Shown: positions 8,346 through 16,715 of the stretch, in pieces
Layout: each line of letters starts with the position of its first letter
How positions within the stretch are numbered: position 1 is the stretch's first letter
Assembly: GCA_963677355.2 (NCBI GenBank)
Contig: CAXXXQ010000003.1
Location: 62,001 to 126,000, forward strand
DNA from: Thiomicrorhabdus sp963677355
Lineage (GTDB): Bacteria > Pseudomonadota > Gammaproteobacteria > Thiomicrospirales > Thiomicrospiraceae
Direction of reading: 5' to 3'
Length of the DNA stretch: 64,000 nt
Made by a program: the position numbers and the translations under genes
The notes under the pieces: generated by a model
What the model saw: only the letters and a program-made list of their open reading frames with translations
Databases searched by the model: none
Told to the model about the DNA's origin: nothing

Positions 8346-9869
8346 ATGGTTGAGTTAACTAGCCGAGCAAAAAACGAAATAGAAATGACTCCTGAGATTG
8401 AACGGTTTTTGCAATCGGAAAGAGGACGTCCTGTTAGTCAAAGTAGTGACGTGATTGAAACCGATAAGCCGGGATTCAGTGTCAAAAATTTGATGAAAGG
8501 TCTGCAAGAGCGCTTTTCAAATACCGGAGATATCTCTTCCGAGATAGAAGAGATGGTTGAAGCTCAGGTGCAAATGCGTACTCGTGATCTGTTTAGACAG
8601 GCTAACTATGATGCCTTGACCCATTTGCCGAATCGCACCTATTTTCATAGTACGCTTGAACAGCTTGTTATTTCAGCTGGGGATAATGCTAGTCAGTTTG
8701 CCTTGCTGTTTTTGGATCTGGATGGTTTTAAAGCGGTAAACGATTCAATGGGTCATCAAGCGGGAGACGAGTTGTTGAGACATGTTTCTGCACGCTTGGT
8801 ATCTGCGGTTAGAGAAGGCGATATTATCAGTCGTTTAGGCGGCGACGAGTTTGTCGTTCTGTTGGCGGATGTGACTGATAAAGAGGTTATCAAAAGCGTT
8901 AATGAACGAATAATTCGCGAAGTGTCCCGATCTTATTGGATTAACAGTCAAGAAATCGCCATTTCCACTAGTATCGGCGTGGCGTGTTTTCCAAGGGATG
9001 CAAAAAGTTCAACTGAACTGTTGGAACATGCTGATCAGGCGCTGTATTTTTCAAAAAATGCCGGGCGTGGTGTTTATCATTTTTACGATGAAGTGCAAAA
9101 CGAGATCAGCTTGTCTAGTTATGAGTTGGTTCAGCTTTTGGATACGGCTGTTGAGCAAGGGGAGATCGAAGCGGTATTTGAACCTCAGATCGATCTAGCT
9201 TCCAATTCTGTGGTGGGGGCAAGTGTCACGGCCAAGTGGAACGAACCGGAAATGGAAGGTCCGTATCTAGTGAGTTGGTCGAATTTGTTGAACCAAAGTC
9301 AATCTGCGGTATCTGTGGGTACCTGGCTGATCGATTGCGGACTTTTTTACCTTAGACAATGGAAAACACACCATGACGAAATGGTGATCTCTATTCCGGT
9401 AGTCGATAAACTTTGGCAAGAACAGAATTTTGTGATGTTCATGAATGAACGTATGGCAAGATTCGGTGTATTGACATCTCAGGTACAGTTGGAATTTTCC
9501 GCCAAGAGCTTGTTTGAGAATGATGAGTTGTTAAGCATGCTGGATGAATTAACGGCTGCCGGTTATCAAATTACCATTAGCGATATCGGCAGACAGTCTT
9601 TGGATTTGTCCATGCTGGCCATGATTGAACTGTCCGAGTTGAAGCTGGATAGAGATTGGTTGTATGAATCCATGCAGACCGAGCGCGGCAAAAAGTGGGC
9701 GCAGGGTTTGATTCAGATGGCTAAAAAGCTGGATCTTTGTGTTATCGCAACCGGTGTGATGGATGAGCATCAAGCTAAAACCTACCGTCAGATGGGATGT
9801 ACCATGGCGCAAGGTATGAACTGGTCAGCGCCGATCTCAGCCGATGAGTTTGTCGAGCAATATCTGTAA
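8346..9869 (+). CDS. Diguanylate cyclase (GGDEF) with degenerate EAL domain
   Basis: The 507-residue protein has an N-terminal region of about 75 residues with no visible membrane segment or sensor domain. A GGDEF domain follows with the active-site motif GGDEF (165-169) and an intact inhibitory I-site RxxD (REGD) five residues before it, so cyclic-di-GMP synthesis is likely and product-inhibited. The C-terminal EAL-type domain has lost the EAL motif (SVT in its place), the LELTE glutamate (LEFSA) and the DDFGTG loop (SDIGRQ). It should therefore not hydrolyse c-di-GMP and may only bind it or a partner. ATG 8346 with GAGG upstream is preferred over the in-frame TTG at 8313. Confidence 0.88.
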   Translation: MVELTSRAKNEIEMTPEIERFLQSERGRPVSQSSDVIETDKPGFSVKNLMKGLQERFSNTGDISSEIEEMVEAQVQMRTRDLFRQANYDALTHLPNRTYFHSTLEQLVISAGDNASQFALLFLDLDGFKAVNDSMGHQAGDELLRHVSARLVSAVREGDIISRLGGDEFVVLLADVTDKEVIKSVNERIIREVSRSYWINSQEIAISTSIGVACFPRDAKSSTELLEHADQALYFSKNAGRGVYHFYDEVQNEISLSSYELVQLLDTAVEQGEIEAVFEPQIDLASNSVVGASVTAKWNEPEMEGPYLVSWSNLLNQSQSAVSVGTWLIDCGLFYLRQWKTHHDEMVISIPVVDKLWQEQNFVMFMNERMARFGVLTSQVQLEFSAKSLFENDELLSMLDELTAAGYQITISDIGRQSLDLSMLAMIELSELKLDRDWLYESMQTERGKKWAQGLIQMAKKLDLCVIATGVMDEHQAKTYRQMGCTMAQGMNWSAPISADEFVEQYL

Positions 9870-9890
9870 ACTATGGTCTGGGATTGATTG

Positions 9891-9916
9891 AAAAAGCTCC
9901 ATATGGAGCTTTTTTT
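9891..9916 (+). terminator. Rho-independent terminator after the GGDEF gene
   Basis: The stem AAAAGCTCC / GGAGCTTTT with loop ATAT runs straight into six more T residues. It starts 21 bases after the stop codon and separates the cyclase from the DUF2238 gene. Any start of the latter upstream of this hairpin is therefore unlikely. Confidence 0.9.
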
Positions 9917-9965
9917 ATACCAGCCCATAATATCTGGATTGACCGAAGCAGACTCTATCAGTAGC

Positions 9966-10616
9966 ATGGCTCTTATTTCCCTTCGAGACGCATTGATGTT
10001 ATCTCAATCTAAAATCAAACCCTCTCTTTGGCTGCTGGCGTTTACTGTGGTGTTTATCTGGTCGGCTATTGACCCCAAAGATACCTTTACATGGTTTTTA
10101 GAAGTCTTGCCGGCCATAATCGGTTTGTTATTAATTGTTTTAACTCGTAAAACTTTCCCGCTGACAACGCTTCTCTATTGGCTGGTGTTGATTCACTGCA
10201 TTATTCTGATGGTTGGCGGTCACTACACCTATGCAGAAGTTCCGCTGTTTGATTGGTTGAGGCTGGAACTGGATTTAAGCCGCAATAACTACGATAAGGT
10301 TGGCCATTTTGCCCAAGGTCTTGTTCCGGTGATCTTGGCGCGGGAGATTCTGATTCGTAAACAGATTATTAATGGCGAGTTCTGGATTAATTTCTTTTCA
10401 GTCAGTGTGGCTCTGGCTTTCAGCGCATTCTACGAATTGATTGAATGGTGGGTGGCGCTATTGTCCGACGAAGCAGCCGAAGCTTTTTTAGGTACGCAAG
10501 GCTATGTTTGGGATACCCAATCGGATATGGGCTGGGCGTTGTTTGGCGGACTTTTTGGTGTTCTTGTCTTAAGAAAATGGCATAACCAGCAAATAGAAAA
10601 CATAACCAAAGGTTGA
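9966..10616 (+). CDS. DUF2238 (YjdF-like) membrane protein
   Basis: The product of about 216 residues has around six hydrophobic segments. Family features of DUF2238 are the segment NNYDKVGHFAQGLVPVILAR, then SAFYELIEWW and a late GYVWDTQSDMGWALFGG. The function is unknown; the conserved histidine, aspartates and glutamate inside the membrane region are unusual for a plain structural protein. The start is uncertain: ATG 9966 or ATG 9996, neither with a strong ribosome-binding site. Upstream in-frame codons overlap the terminator of the previous gene. It converges with the minus-strand gene ending at 10632. Confidence 0.82.
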   Translation: MALISLRDALMLSQSKIKPSLWLLAFTVVFIWSAIDPKDTFTWFLEVLPAIIGLLLIVLTRKTFPLTTLLYWLVLIHCIILMVGGHYTYAEVPLFDWLRLELDLSRNNYDKVGHFAQGLVPVILAREILIRKQIINGEFWINFFSVSVALAFSAFYELIEWWVALLSDEAAEAFLGTQGYVWDTQSDMGWALFGGLFGVLVLRKWHNQQIENITKG

Positions 10617-10631
10617 ATCTTAGAATAAAAA

Positions 10632-11813
10632 TTAATAATCATAGATGTGTTCTAGCGTTATGTTGTGATTCTTAAAGCTGTTGATCAGGTTAGCTAAATT
10701 TGCCACTTTTGTTGAGAAAACCAGACGATGTTTGTTCTTTGGAGAAATGACTAATGACGTAAACAGGAGTTGAGCATTTGAGTCCTCTAAAGTTTTATTC
10801 TTATCACTAATAGCCGTGACAAGAATGTCATCGTTTCCTGCGATCTCATAGAGCTGAATATCTTTAGATATTAATTTGGGAACGATCTCTGTAAACTCGC
10901 CCCAGCGAGGTATGGAAATAATCCATTCCCCATTATCAAAGCCGTGTAATACTTTTATTCGTTCATCAATATTCTTGAAGTCATGCATTTGCATATTTCC
11001 TGAGGAAATATGCATTTTGACTTGGCCGTCAGAAGGATCGTAAGCAGTTTTAGCACCATAGCCGATTATCTTTGCATAAATCGTTTTGAAGCCGAATTCT
11101 AACGTAAACATAAATTTTCGCTCAATTTTACGGAGAAAGTTAGCTCCCCAAAATGGTGTTTCAGTCCAGATTTTAGTTAACCAATCAGAAAATGGAAATG
11201 AGTACCATGGCTCCTGATAGATGTATGATCCATAAGAGAGATGTGCTTGTTGTATTAACCGATCTTCGGGGGTAGGTTCAGAGCAAGTCCAGTAACTAAA
11301 TCGGCCTATGGTATTTTCGTATAGTCCTTTAATCATATATTCTAAAGTTGTACTTACGCCAATGACTAATAGCATGGTTTTGTATTCGCTATTTGGTGGG
11401 TACTGATCTTCAGTGAGTCGTATAACTCGGTCGTACAGCCGCCAATATTCATCAATGCTTCTTAGAAATGGAAAATTGCTGGGATTGTTGCCCTGCGCCA
11501 AATAGTGAGCATATTCGTTAGGGTTGAAGACTAAATACCATTCCGGCAAAGTTAGATATGTTTGCTCTTCGCTTTTTTTGTATTGCGGAATTAAAGATGT
11601 GACCTGTTCTAATATTTTTGATTCAGTTTGGCTAGGGGGGGAGGAAGATTGGAGATCTGTGAGCCGTCCAGAATAATTCGAGTCTCCGCTGACAATGACT
11701 ATCCCGGTAACAACGATAGTTGTAAAAATTGTGCCGATCAATATTATTAATGCTGGAATTTTTATCCAGAGAAGTGTTTTAGACAACAGAGTTTTGTTAA
11801 TTGCCGGCGTCAT
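10632..11813 (-). CDS. Uncharacterised membrane-anchored protein coupled to the FAD/methyltransferase gene
   Basis: I do not recognise a named family. The 393-residue protein has one strong N-terminal membrane segment (about residues 16-42), then a large, probably periplasmic, soluble part. That part is rich in aromatic residues, with EQTYLTLPEWYLVFNPNEYA near residue 85 and FSYWTCSEPTPEDR near 175. There is no CxxC, lipobox or enzyme motif. Its ATG overlaps the stop of the upstream FAD/methyltransferase gene by four bases, so the two products are probably made in step and may work on the same substrate. Codons are AT-rich compared with flanking core genes, hinting at horizontal acquisition. 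Confidence 0.7.
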   Translation of the reverse strand: MTPAINKTLLSKTLLWIKIPALIILIGTIFTTIVVTGIVIVSGDSNYSGRLTDLQSSSPPSQTESKILEQVTSLIPQYKKSEEQTYLTLPEWYLVFNPNEYAHYLAQGNNPSNFPFLRSIDEYWRLYDRVIRLTEDQYPPNSEYKTMLLVIGVSTTLEYMIKGLYENTIGRFSYWTCSEPTPEDRLIQQAHLSYGSYIYQEPWYSFPFSDWLTKIWTETPFWGANFLRKIERKFMFTLEFGFKTIYAKIIGYGAKTAYDPSDGQVKMHISSGNMQMHDFKNIDERIKVLHGFDNGEWIISIPRWGEFTEIVPKLISKDIQLYEIAGNDDILVTAISDKNKTLEDSNAQLLFTSLVISPKNKHRLVFSTKVANLANLINSFKNHNITLEHIYDY

Positions 11814-14092
11814 TTTTTGCTACCCTTTACAAAAGCGATCAGGGTGTTTTTTGAAGGGTCATGGTCTTGAAGAAGTTGTTTTCCTATCGGTTCGAATCCA
11901 TGATTTTGTAACAGGTTAATCCAGTGGTCAATACCATTGAAGAAGCGTTTCTCCTGATGATTCTTTTCCCAACTGATACCCAAACCTGCGTTAAATACGG
12001 TATGAACTAATGAAACGAAAGTTTTCATTTCGGGTGTTTCTGCATCGTGATCTCGTAATATGAATATTCCTCCATCACGCAAAATACGATTTATGGAAGC
12101 CAAATAGGCATCAATCTCTTCGGGTGAGCAGTGGTGCAGACCTATATAGCATGAGACTAAATCTAGACTGGCGTCTGCAATAATGGCTTCGTCGATCGGT
12201 CGATATTCTTTCAGTTCGAAAAACTCTCCAACCGTTTTCAACCCGTCTCGCTCCATGATCTCTGCAGGAGAGTGATTTGGAGCAGTATAGTTGGTCAGGT
12301 AAACCGGGCCCTTAATGTCGATAAGCCGCTTCAATGATTTGACATAGCGGCCAGTTGAACCGATTTCAAGGTAACCATTAAAGCTTCGGTCTCCAATTAA
12401 TTCACTGGTTTGATGGGCAATTACTTTTTTTTGTTTAATTAATGAAGGTAACGCATATCGTAGATCACGTAACGGAGGCGTGATTTCGGGCAATAATTCT
12501 TGTATGCGTTGGTAGATTGTTTCATCGTCTTTAAAATCAGTGCATAGCTGTAATATTAATCCGTGAAAGCGGTCTTCAGGATATAGGTTAAAGATATTTT
12601 GTAAAAAAAGATAAAACTTATCACGCCAGGGAGTGTCTCCATATACTTGTCTGAACTCAGAGAAAGTATCTGAGATATTTTCAGTTTCAGCTTTGTCTTG
12701 AACATCAGGGGTGTAATATTTTTCCCAAAGGCTGTTTCTAAAGCGGTAGTTAGGATCGTAGACTTGTTTGTTCCCGAATAGTTCTCGCGCGTTGGGATAA
12801 GCATTATGAAATTGCTCAGCTGTGGCATGAGGTTGATAGGGCAGATAGTAAGCTCCATTATTAGCAATTGCCGCATCTATGAGTTCCCTTGTCCAGACTG
12901 CAACTTGCTCCCGGGCAGGAACACTTGTACGCTGTTTGTAATAAATTACAAAAGCAAACGTCTCTTCGCGTGCCCAAGCAAGCAAGCTTCCAGAGTCTTT
13001 AAAGGCATGGCGAACAGATATGTTGACCACATTCACTTTATATCGCTTTAAGATTTCGGACATGGAATTAAGAAATGAATGGAATTTGTCCACTGGTATA
13101 AAATACTCCTGCAAGACATAGGTACTTCGGTCACGTAATACGGGTTCGAGCTCTCCTACATGATAACCAGCTTCATAATTCCGCCAGTGAACAATCTTTT
13201 TTCTAAATAAAATTGGATCAATAAAATATTCTCGGCGCCATTTGCCCAACGGAGTTTCCGTTATTGCCCACAAAAAATATTTTTCTAAAATGTAAAAACG
13301 CCGGCCAGAGTTTAAGCGTTCTTTAGTGTCTGCTGTTAGGTTTGTTCGAGACCATGTGACCACGTTGGTCCGAGTATAGGCTGGTGGGTATAGATCCGCG
13401 TTATGAAAAACAGCATCTGGATTATTTCGAACCTGCTTTTGAAAAAAATCAGGATACTCCGAGGTGGACATTTTTTGGCTAGTCCTTTGTACACAGGTGT
13501 TCTCGGTTAGCTCTAGTTCAGCTTCAACGATAATGCCTAGAGCGCCGTAACATCCCACGATGCTATAGAATAATTCTGGTTTTGTATCAGGGGAAGCATC
13601 GACAATTTCGCCATTATGCAACATAATTCGTAGACTGCACAGCGTCAAAATCAGTGGACCTAAACCTATGTATCGTCCGTGACAATTCACGCTGATAGAA
13701 CCGCCTACGGTAAAATCTGAATAGGTCTGCATTACTTTTACGGACAGGTTGTGTTGGTCAATAACATGTTGAATGTCTCGCCAGCGAATACCGCTTTGAA
13801 CACGTATGATCCGTCGTTCTACATCCAGTGAGAGGACTCGGTTAAGACCTCTCATATCTATATGTATCGTTTCTGGAGCAGCGATTTGTCCGCCCATACT
13901 GAATCGCCCACCGCCAATGGATATGGGGTTATTTGTTTGTTTGACTAAGGTTTGCAGCTGATCGAGTGTACCCGGAGTGAAAGTTGCATCAACCTTGGTT
14001 GGATAGAGCCCTGTCACTTCTTCTACCACTAACGGGTTTGCCTGTAAGCTATCAGTTGGTTGGTTGCCATCGGTAATGCGATCAAAATTCAT
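11810..14092 (-). CDS. Fusion of FAD-linked oxidase (VAO/FAD_binding_4 type) and SAM-dependent methyltransferase
   Basis: The first half of this 760-residue protein is an FAD-binding domain of the vanillyl-alcohol/lactone-oxidase type: NPISIGGGRFSMGG near residue 57, SDFTVGGSISVNCHGRYIG near 125, and ELFYSIVGCYGALGIIVEAE. The histidine that carries covalent FAD in sugar-lactone oxidases is absent (GGGRFS), so the cofactor is probably non-covalent, as in DHCR24-like reductases. From about residue 574 a class I methyltransferase follows, with YLEIGSTGRY as motif I, SLDLVSCYIGLHHCSPEE and GGIFILRDHD. The substrate is unknown. Paired FAD oxidoreductase plus methyltransferase genes are known for methyl-branched fatty acids, but I cannot claim that here. 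It is translationally coupled to the following gene. Confidence 0.78.
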   Translation of the reverse strand: MNFDRITDGNQPTDSLQANPLVVEEVTGLYPTKVDATFTPGTLDQLQTLVKQTNNPISIGGGRFSMGGQIAAPETIHIDMRGLNRVLSLDVERRIIRVQSGIRWRDIQHVIDQHNLSVKVMQTYSDFTVGGSISVNCHGRYIGLGPLILTLCSLRIMLHNGEIVDASPDTKPELFYSIVGCYGALGIIVEAELELTENTCVQRTSQKMSTSEYPDFFQKQVRNNPDAVFHNADLYPPAYTRTNVVTWSRTNLTADTKERLNSGRRFYILEKYFLWAITETPLGKWRREYFIDPILFRKKIVHWRNYEAGYHVGELEPVLRDRSTYVLQEYFIPVDKFHSFLNSMSEILKRYKVNVVNISVRHAFKDSGSLLAWAREETFAFVIYYKQRTSVPAREQVAVWTRELIDAAIANNGAYYLPYQPHATAEQFHNAYPNARELFGNKQVYDPNYRFRNSLWEKYYTPDVQDKAETENISDTFSEFRQVYGDTPWRDKFYLFLQNIFNLYPEDRFHGLILQLCTDFKDDETIYQRIQELLPEITPPLRDLRYALPSLIKQKKVIAHQTSELIGDRSFNGYLEIGSTGRYVKSLKRLIDIKGPVYLTNYTAPNHSPAEIMERDGLKTVGEFFELKEYRPIDEAIIADASLDLVSCYIGLHHCSPEEIDAYLASINRILRDGGIFILRDHDAETPEMKTFVSLVHTVFNAGLGISWEKNHQEKRFFNGIDHWINLLQNHGFEPIGKQLLQDHDPSKNTLIAFVKGSKK

Positions 14093-14338
14093 CTTATTGC
14101 TCGTTTATGTAGGAGTTAATTTAAGTTGAAGAACTTTGTGTTGATATTATCGTAAAAACACTTCTGTGTGGTGTAAAAATACGTAATTCTTATATAAGAG
14201 GGTGTGCAAACGTTTTGAAGGAAAATGCGTTTGCTATAGTTGGTGGCAATGCTGGTATGAGATGTCTATATTTCGTGGCCGATCTTATTCCCGATAAGCT
14301 GTAATTGAGCCGAGTTAGTTTATGTGTGTTTTTCGTAT

Positions 14339-14680
14339 TTAGTATTCAATAATTTCAGAATAACCGGATGACATATCGCCTGATAACCACTGCCACTCTT
14401 CTTTAAACTTCAATTTCCCATTTTCTAAACGTTCAGGAGTCGAAAGACATTTACCCATCATAATGTCGCCTTGACGATTGATATGGTGGTAGCTCATATT
14501 CAGTTGGCCCGTCGAAAGAATGTTTGCCACAAGGTGACCTTTTTCGATTTCTCCACCGGAGTATTCGGCCCACACAAGATTATTTATTTGATGGTAATAA
14601 AAGATAGTGTCAGAGCTGACGTCGCCGTTTTCAGTGTTGGCGATTGACTTAAAAATCTTACCGTCGAGGTTATACTGCAT
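14339..14680 (-). CDS. Conserved hypothetical protein (often labelled N-acetylglutamate synthase without basis)
   Basis: This 113-residue protein starts MQYNLDGKIFKSIANTENGD and has repeated beta-strand segments with paired aromatic and glycine residues (YYHQINNLVWAEYSGGEI, GKLKFKEEWQWLSGD). It resembles small bacterial proteins that databases often call n-acetylglutamate synthase. It has no GNAT acetyltransferase motif, so that name should not be trusted. It lies eight bases after the VOC gene on the same strand and is probably co-transcribed with it. Confidence 0.7.
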   Translation of the reverse strand: MQYNLDGKIFKSIANTENGDVSSDTIFYYHQINNLVWAEYSGGEIEKGHLVANILSTGQLNMSYHHINRQGDIMMGKCLSTPERLENGKLKFKEEWQWLSGDMSSGYSEIIEY

Positions 14681-14688
14681 CTGTCTTG

Positions 14689-15084
14689 TTAGCTCTTGTA
14701 ATATTGTTTAAATTCTTCTGCTGGTTCGCGGTCTGAGTAAATATAAACAGAGTTGCCGATAGGATCAATAATCGAAAAACCTCTATCTCCCCAAGGGTGA
14801 TTTTCTAACGGCATGGCGATTGGCAGGTCAGATTTATTCAATCTCGAATATTCAGTGTCAACGTCATCAACTTTGAAATTGAGCATTACGCCTGCACCGT
14901 TAAACGTTGGCATGTTTTCTTGCGGCTGCATGAACTGTATAGTCGGGCCATCTTTACCAAAGCGCAAGTTGACATACCAGCCACAATCAAAAATTGCTTT
15001 TGCTGCAAAATGTTGGGTATAAAATTCACGGCATGCATCTACATCACCAGTAAAAAAGCAGGTCGACAGTTCACTTGTTTTCAT
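14689..15084 (-). CDS. VOC/glyoxalase-family protein
   Basis: The 131-residue product has the paired beta-alpha-beta-beta-beta modules of the vicinal-oxygen-chelate fold: STCFFTGDVDACREFYTQHF at the N-terminus and NHPWGDRGFSIIDPIGNSVY at the C-terminus. Such proteins act as small-molecule resistance factors, dioxygenases or isomerases. The metal ligand pattern is incomplete, so no substrate is proposed. Three ATG codons follow AAAGGA; the third (15084) has the best spacing. The gene sits in a series of small same-strand accessory genes. Confidence 0.8.
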   Translation of the reverse strand: MKTSELSTCFFTGDVDACREFYTQHFAAKAIFDCGWYVNLRFGKDGPTIQFMQPQENMPTFNGAGVMLNFKVDDVDTEYSRLNKSDLPIAMPLENHPWGDRGFSIIDPIGNSVYIYSDREPAEEFKQYYKS

Positions 15085-15153
15085 CATCATTCCTTTATTG
15101 AGCACTTCCAAGCATCAAAATCTTCCGGATATATGAGTATGTTAAACAAAGAT

Positions 15154-15486
15154 TTATAAGCCTAAAAGTTGAGACATTCGTTTCGGGTCATAGCCTGCAA
15201 CCAGTTTGCCATCTATCAAGACAACCGGAACACCTCTTTGACCTAAAGCATCGAATTGCTTTTTTCCATCTGTGTCTCGTTCAATATCGTACTCATAATA
15301 AGCAATATTATGTTTATTAAAAAAGTCACGGGTTTTTGTGCAGTAAGAGCAAGAGTAAGTTGCATACAGAACGACAGGTTCGATTTGGTATGCCGAATAG
15401 TCCGGCGGAGGGTTTATAAATTGATCTATCGCGTCCCATTTATAGACGGCTAGGGCAATGGCAAGAAGAAAAACAATTCGTTTCAT
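15154..15486 (-). CDS. Membrane-anchored glutaredoxin-family protein
   Basis: The 110-residue protein begins with a hydrophobic stretch (about 3-16) that could be a signal anchor. A thioredoxin-fold domain follows with VVLYATYSCSYCTKTRDFF, where CSYC is the redox pair, and a later GQRGVPVVLIDGKLVAGYD containing the cis-proline. Both cysteines are present, so dithiol redox activity is expected, probably in or facing the periplasm if the N-terminus inserts. It is a single gene in the accessory stretch. Confidence 0.82.
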   Translation of the reverse strand: MKRIVFLLAIALAVYKWDAIDQFINPPPDYSAYQIEPVVLYATYSCSYCTKTRDFFNKHNIAYYEYDIERDTDGKKQFDALGQRGVPVVLIDGKLVAGYDPKRMSQLLGL

Positions 15487-15540
15487 ATTTAATACTCATT
15501 GAAGAAGTGATTGGTTATTGCGTTGTGACGAGATATGTTT

Positions 15541-15610
15541 ATAAATCACAACACTTAAGCAAAGTGACAGCGTGTAAGCACAGTCGATTTGAGTGTTTTG
15601 TGATGTTTAT
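15541..15610. repeat. 70-base imperfect inverted repeat at the 3' end of yidD
   Basis: The left arm ATAAATCACAACACTTAA (15541-15558) pairs with the right arm 15588-15610. There are 17 matching positions, one mismatch and two 2-base bulges on the right arm only. The 29-base interior holds a smaller GAC..TGT/ACA..GTC dyad. A bulged long hairpin between small accessory genes recalls integron attC sites, but the outer ends lack canonical GTTRRRY/RYYYAAC boxes. It has no T tract, so it is not a typical terminator. The right arm covers the yidD stop codon. Confidence 0.6.
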
Positions 15611-15816
15611 GGGTAGTCAATGCCACCATTAGGTTGTTTGCAGCTGATAATTCGCTTCAATGACATAGACCAGCCTTTAATAAGGCCATATTTTTTAAGT
15701 GCTAAAATGCTGTATTCAGAGCATGTTGGCTCAAATAAGCAGGCTTTTCGCAGTCTTTTTGGGGCGATTAGCCTGTATAGATAGATTAGTTTTATTGAAA
15801 GCCGTACCAACATCAT
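15607..15816 (-). CDS. yidD: YidD-family membrane protein insertion efficiency factor (orphan copy)
   Basis: The 69-residue protein has the YidD signature: an amphipathic N-terminus (LIYLYRLIAPKRLRK), the FEPTCSEYSILALKKYG block, GLIKGWSMSLKRIISC and a final GGIDYP. YidD assists insertion of membrane proteins and is normally encoded in the rpmH-rnpA-yidD-yidC cluster, which is not here. Its ATG overlaps the stop of the DUF4177 gene (AAATGATG), so translation is coupled. This is likely a second, accessory copy. Confidence 0.88.
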   Translation of the reverse strand: MMLVRLSIKLIYLYRLIAPKRLRKACLFEPTCSEYSILALKKYGLIKGWSMSLKRIISCKQPNGGIDYP

Positions 15817-16055
15817 TTCTCCATGCGAAAACTTATGACATAGTAAGTGCTATTTTCAGTTTTTTTACCAAATAATGCATCAAAACAACCAGGTTGTAAT
15901 TCGACTCCTATACTGTCAATACGGTGAAATTCCCAACCTTTTGAAGCATATTCATTAACAACACTTTCAAGATAGGCGGCTGCTTCATTACCTTTGTGTG
16001 CTTTCATCTGAACAGCAATGTTTGGTGGAATTTGAACCATTTTGTATTCGTACAT
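15813..16055 (-). CDS. DUF4177 domain protein
   Basis: The 80-residue product MYEYKMVQIPPNI... has the DUF4177 pattern: a first beta strand, a helix YLESVVNEYASKGWEFHRID and a closing strand NSTYYVISFRMEK. The function of the family is unknown. ATG 16055 is chosen because AAGGAG lies eight bases upstream; the frame extends further 5' without a good site. It overlaps yidD by four bases. Confidence 0.78.
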   Translation of the reverse strand: MYEYKMVQIPPNIAVQMKAHKGNEAAAYLESVVNEYASKGWEFHRIDSIGVELQPGCFDALFGKKTENSTYYVISFRMEK

Positions 16056-16142
16056 TAATAAATCTCCTTGGTTGATGAGTTGTAAACACAACGCTGTAAA
16101 TGAGCAGAAGTACAAACAACCTATAAGTTTTTGAAGTTCTTG

Positions 16143-16715
16143 TTAATTTGTTTTATTAGGGTTTTTGCTGTTAGGTTCTTCAATTGCTTCGTTTGAAGTT
16201 CTTCTGATTATTTGGGGAACAAAGCGCTCACTAAAGCCGGAGACAAAGGACCAAAAGAGTAATTTGGCAATATCGATTCCATTTTCCGGATATGCTTTTT
16301 CCAACCAGCTGGAAAAAGATTTTGCATCAGTAATGGGAAATGTATCCGGATAAACAGGAAAGAGTTGGCCTTGAATTATGTGTCCAGCAAACATCAGCAT
16401 AATCACTAAGGCAAATATCCCTCCATTGATGGGTATCAATGTTATAGATATCCATGAACTTGATAAAACTTTTAATTCATCTAACCGAATTGATGGTAGC
16501 CTCTGTTGGATGCTTACAAATCCTCCCAGCAGTCCAGAGATAAAAACTAAAAGAACTAAATAACTCTTCTCTTCACAAGCATCCGGAGCCTCGCAGCTAT
16601 TAATTGAAATGAACCCATACAAACCTAGTGCAAGTAAAGCAAGAGCGACTCCTGTAAACGTCACCAGTCTTTGAGTTATTTTTTGAAGATATTGTTGTCG
16701 TTCAATAGTACTCAT
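16143..16715 (-). CDS. Hypothetical four-helix membrane protein
   Basis: The 190-residue protein is not assigned to a family. It has hydrophobic segments at about residues 18-37, 50-65, 88-110 and a weaker one at 145-160, and short charged ends. A CEAPDACEE loop with two cysteines follows the first segment. The C-terminus is polar (SNEAIEEPNSKNPNKTN). It is the most upstream of the same-strand accessory genes. Confidence 0.6.
   Translation of the reverse strand: MSTIERQQYLQKITQRLVTFTGVALALLALGLYGFISINSCEAPDACEEKSYLVLLVFISGLLGGFVSIQQRLPSIRLDELKVLSSSWISITLIPINGGIFALVIMLMFAGHIIQGQLFPVYPDTFPITDAKSFSSWLEKAYPENGIDIAKLLFWSFVSGFSERFVPQIIRRTSNEAIEEPNSKNPNKTN

Noticed and set aside
14339..14680. N-acetylglutamate synthase
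   Set aside because: Similar proteins carry this label, but the 113-residue sequence has no acetyltransferase motif and no arginine biosynthesis neighbours.
14339..16715. Definite integron cassette array
   Set aside because: Only one attC-like hairpin was found, without canonical core boxes, and no integrase is in the window; kept only as a tentative finding.
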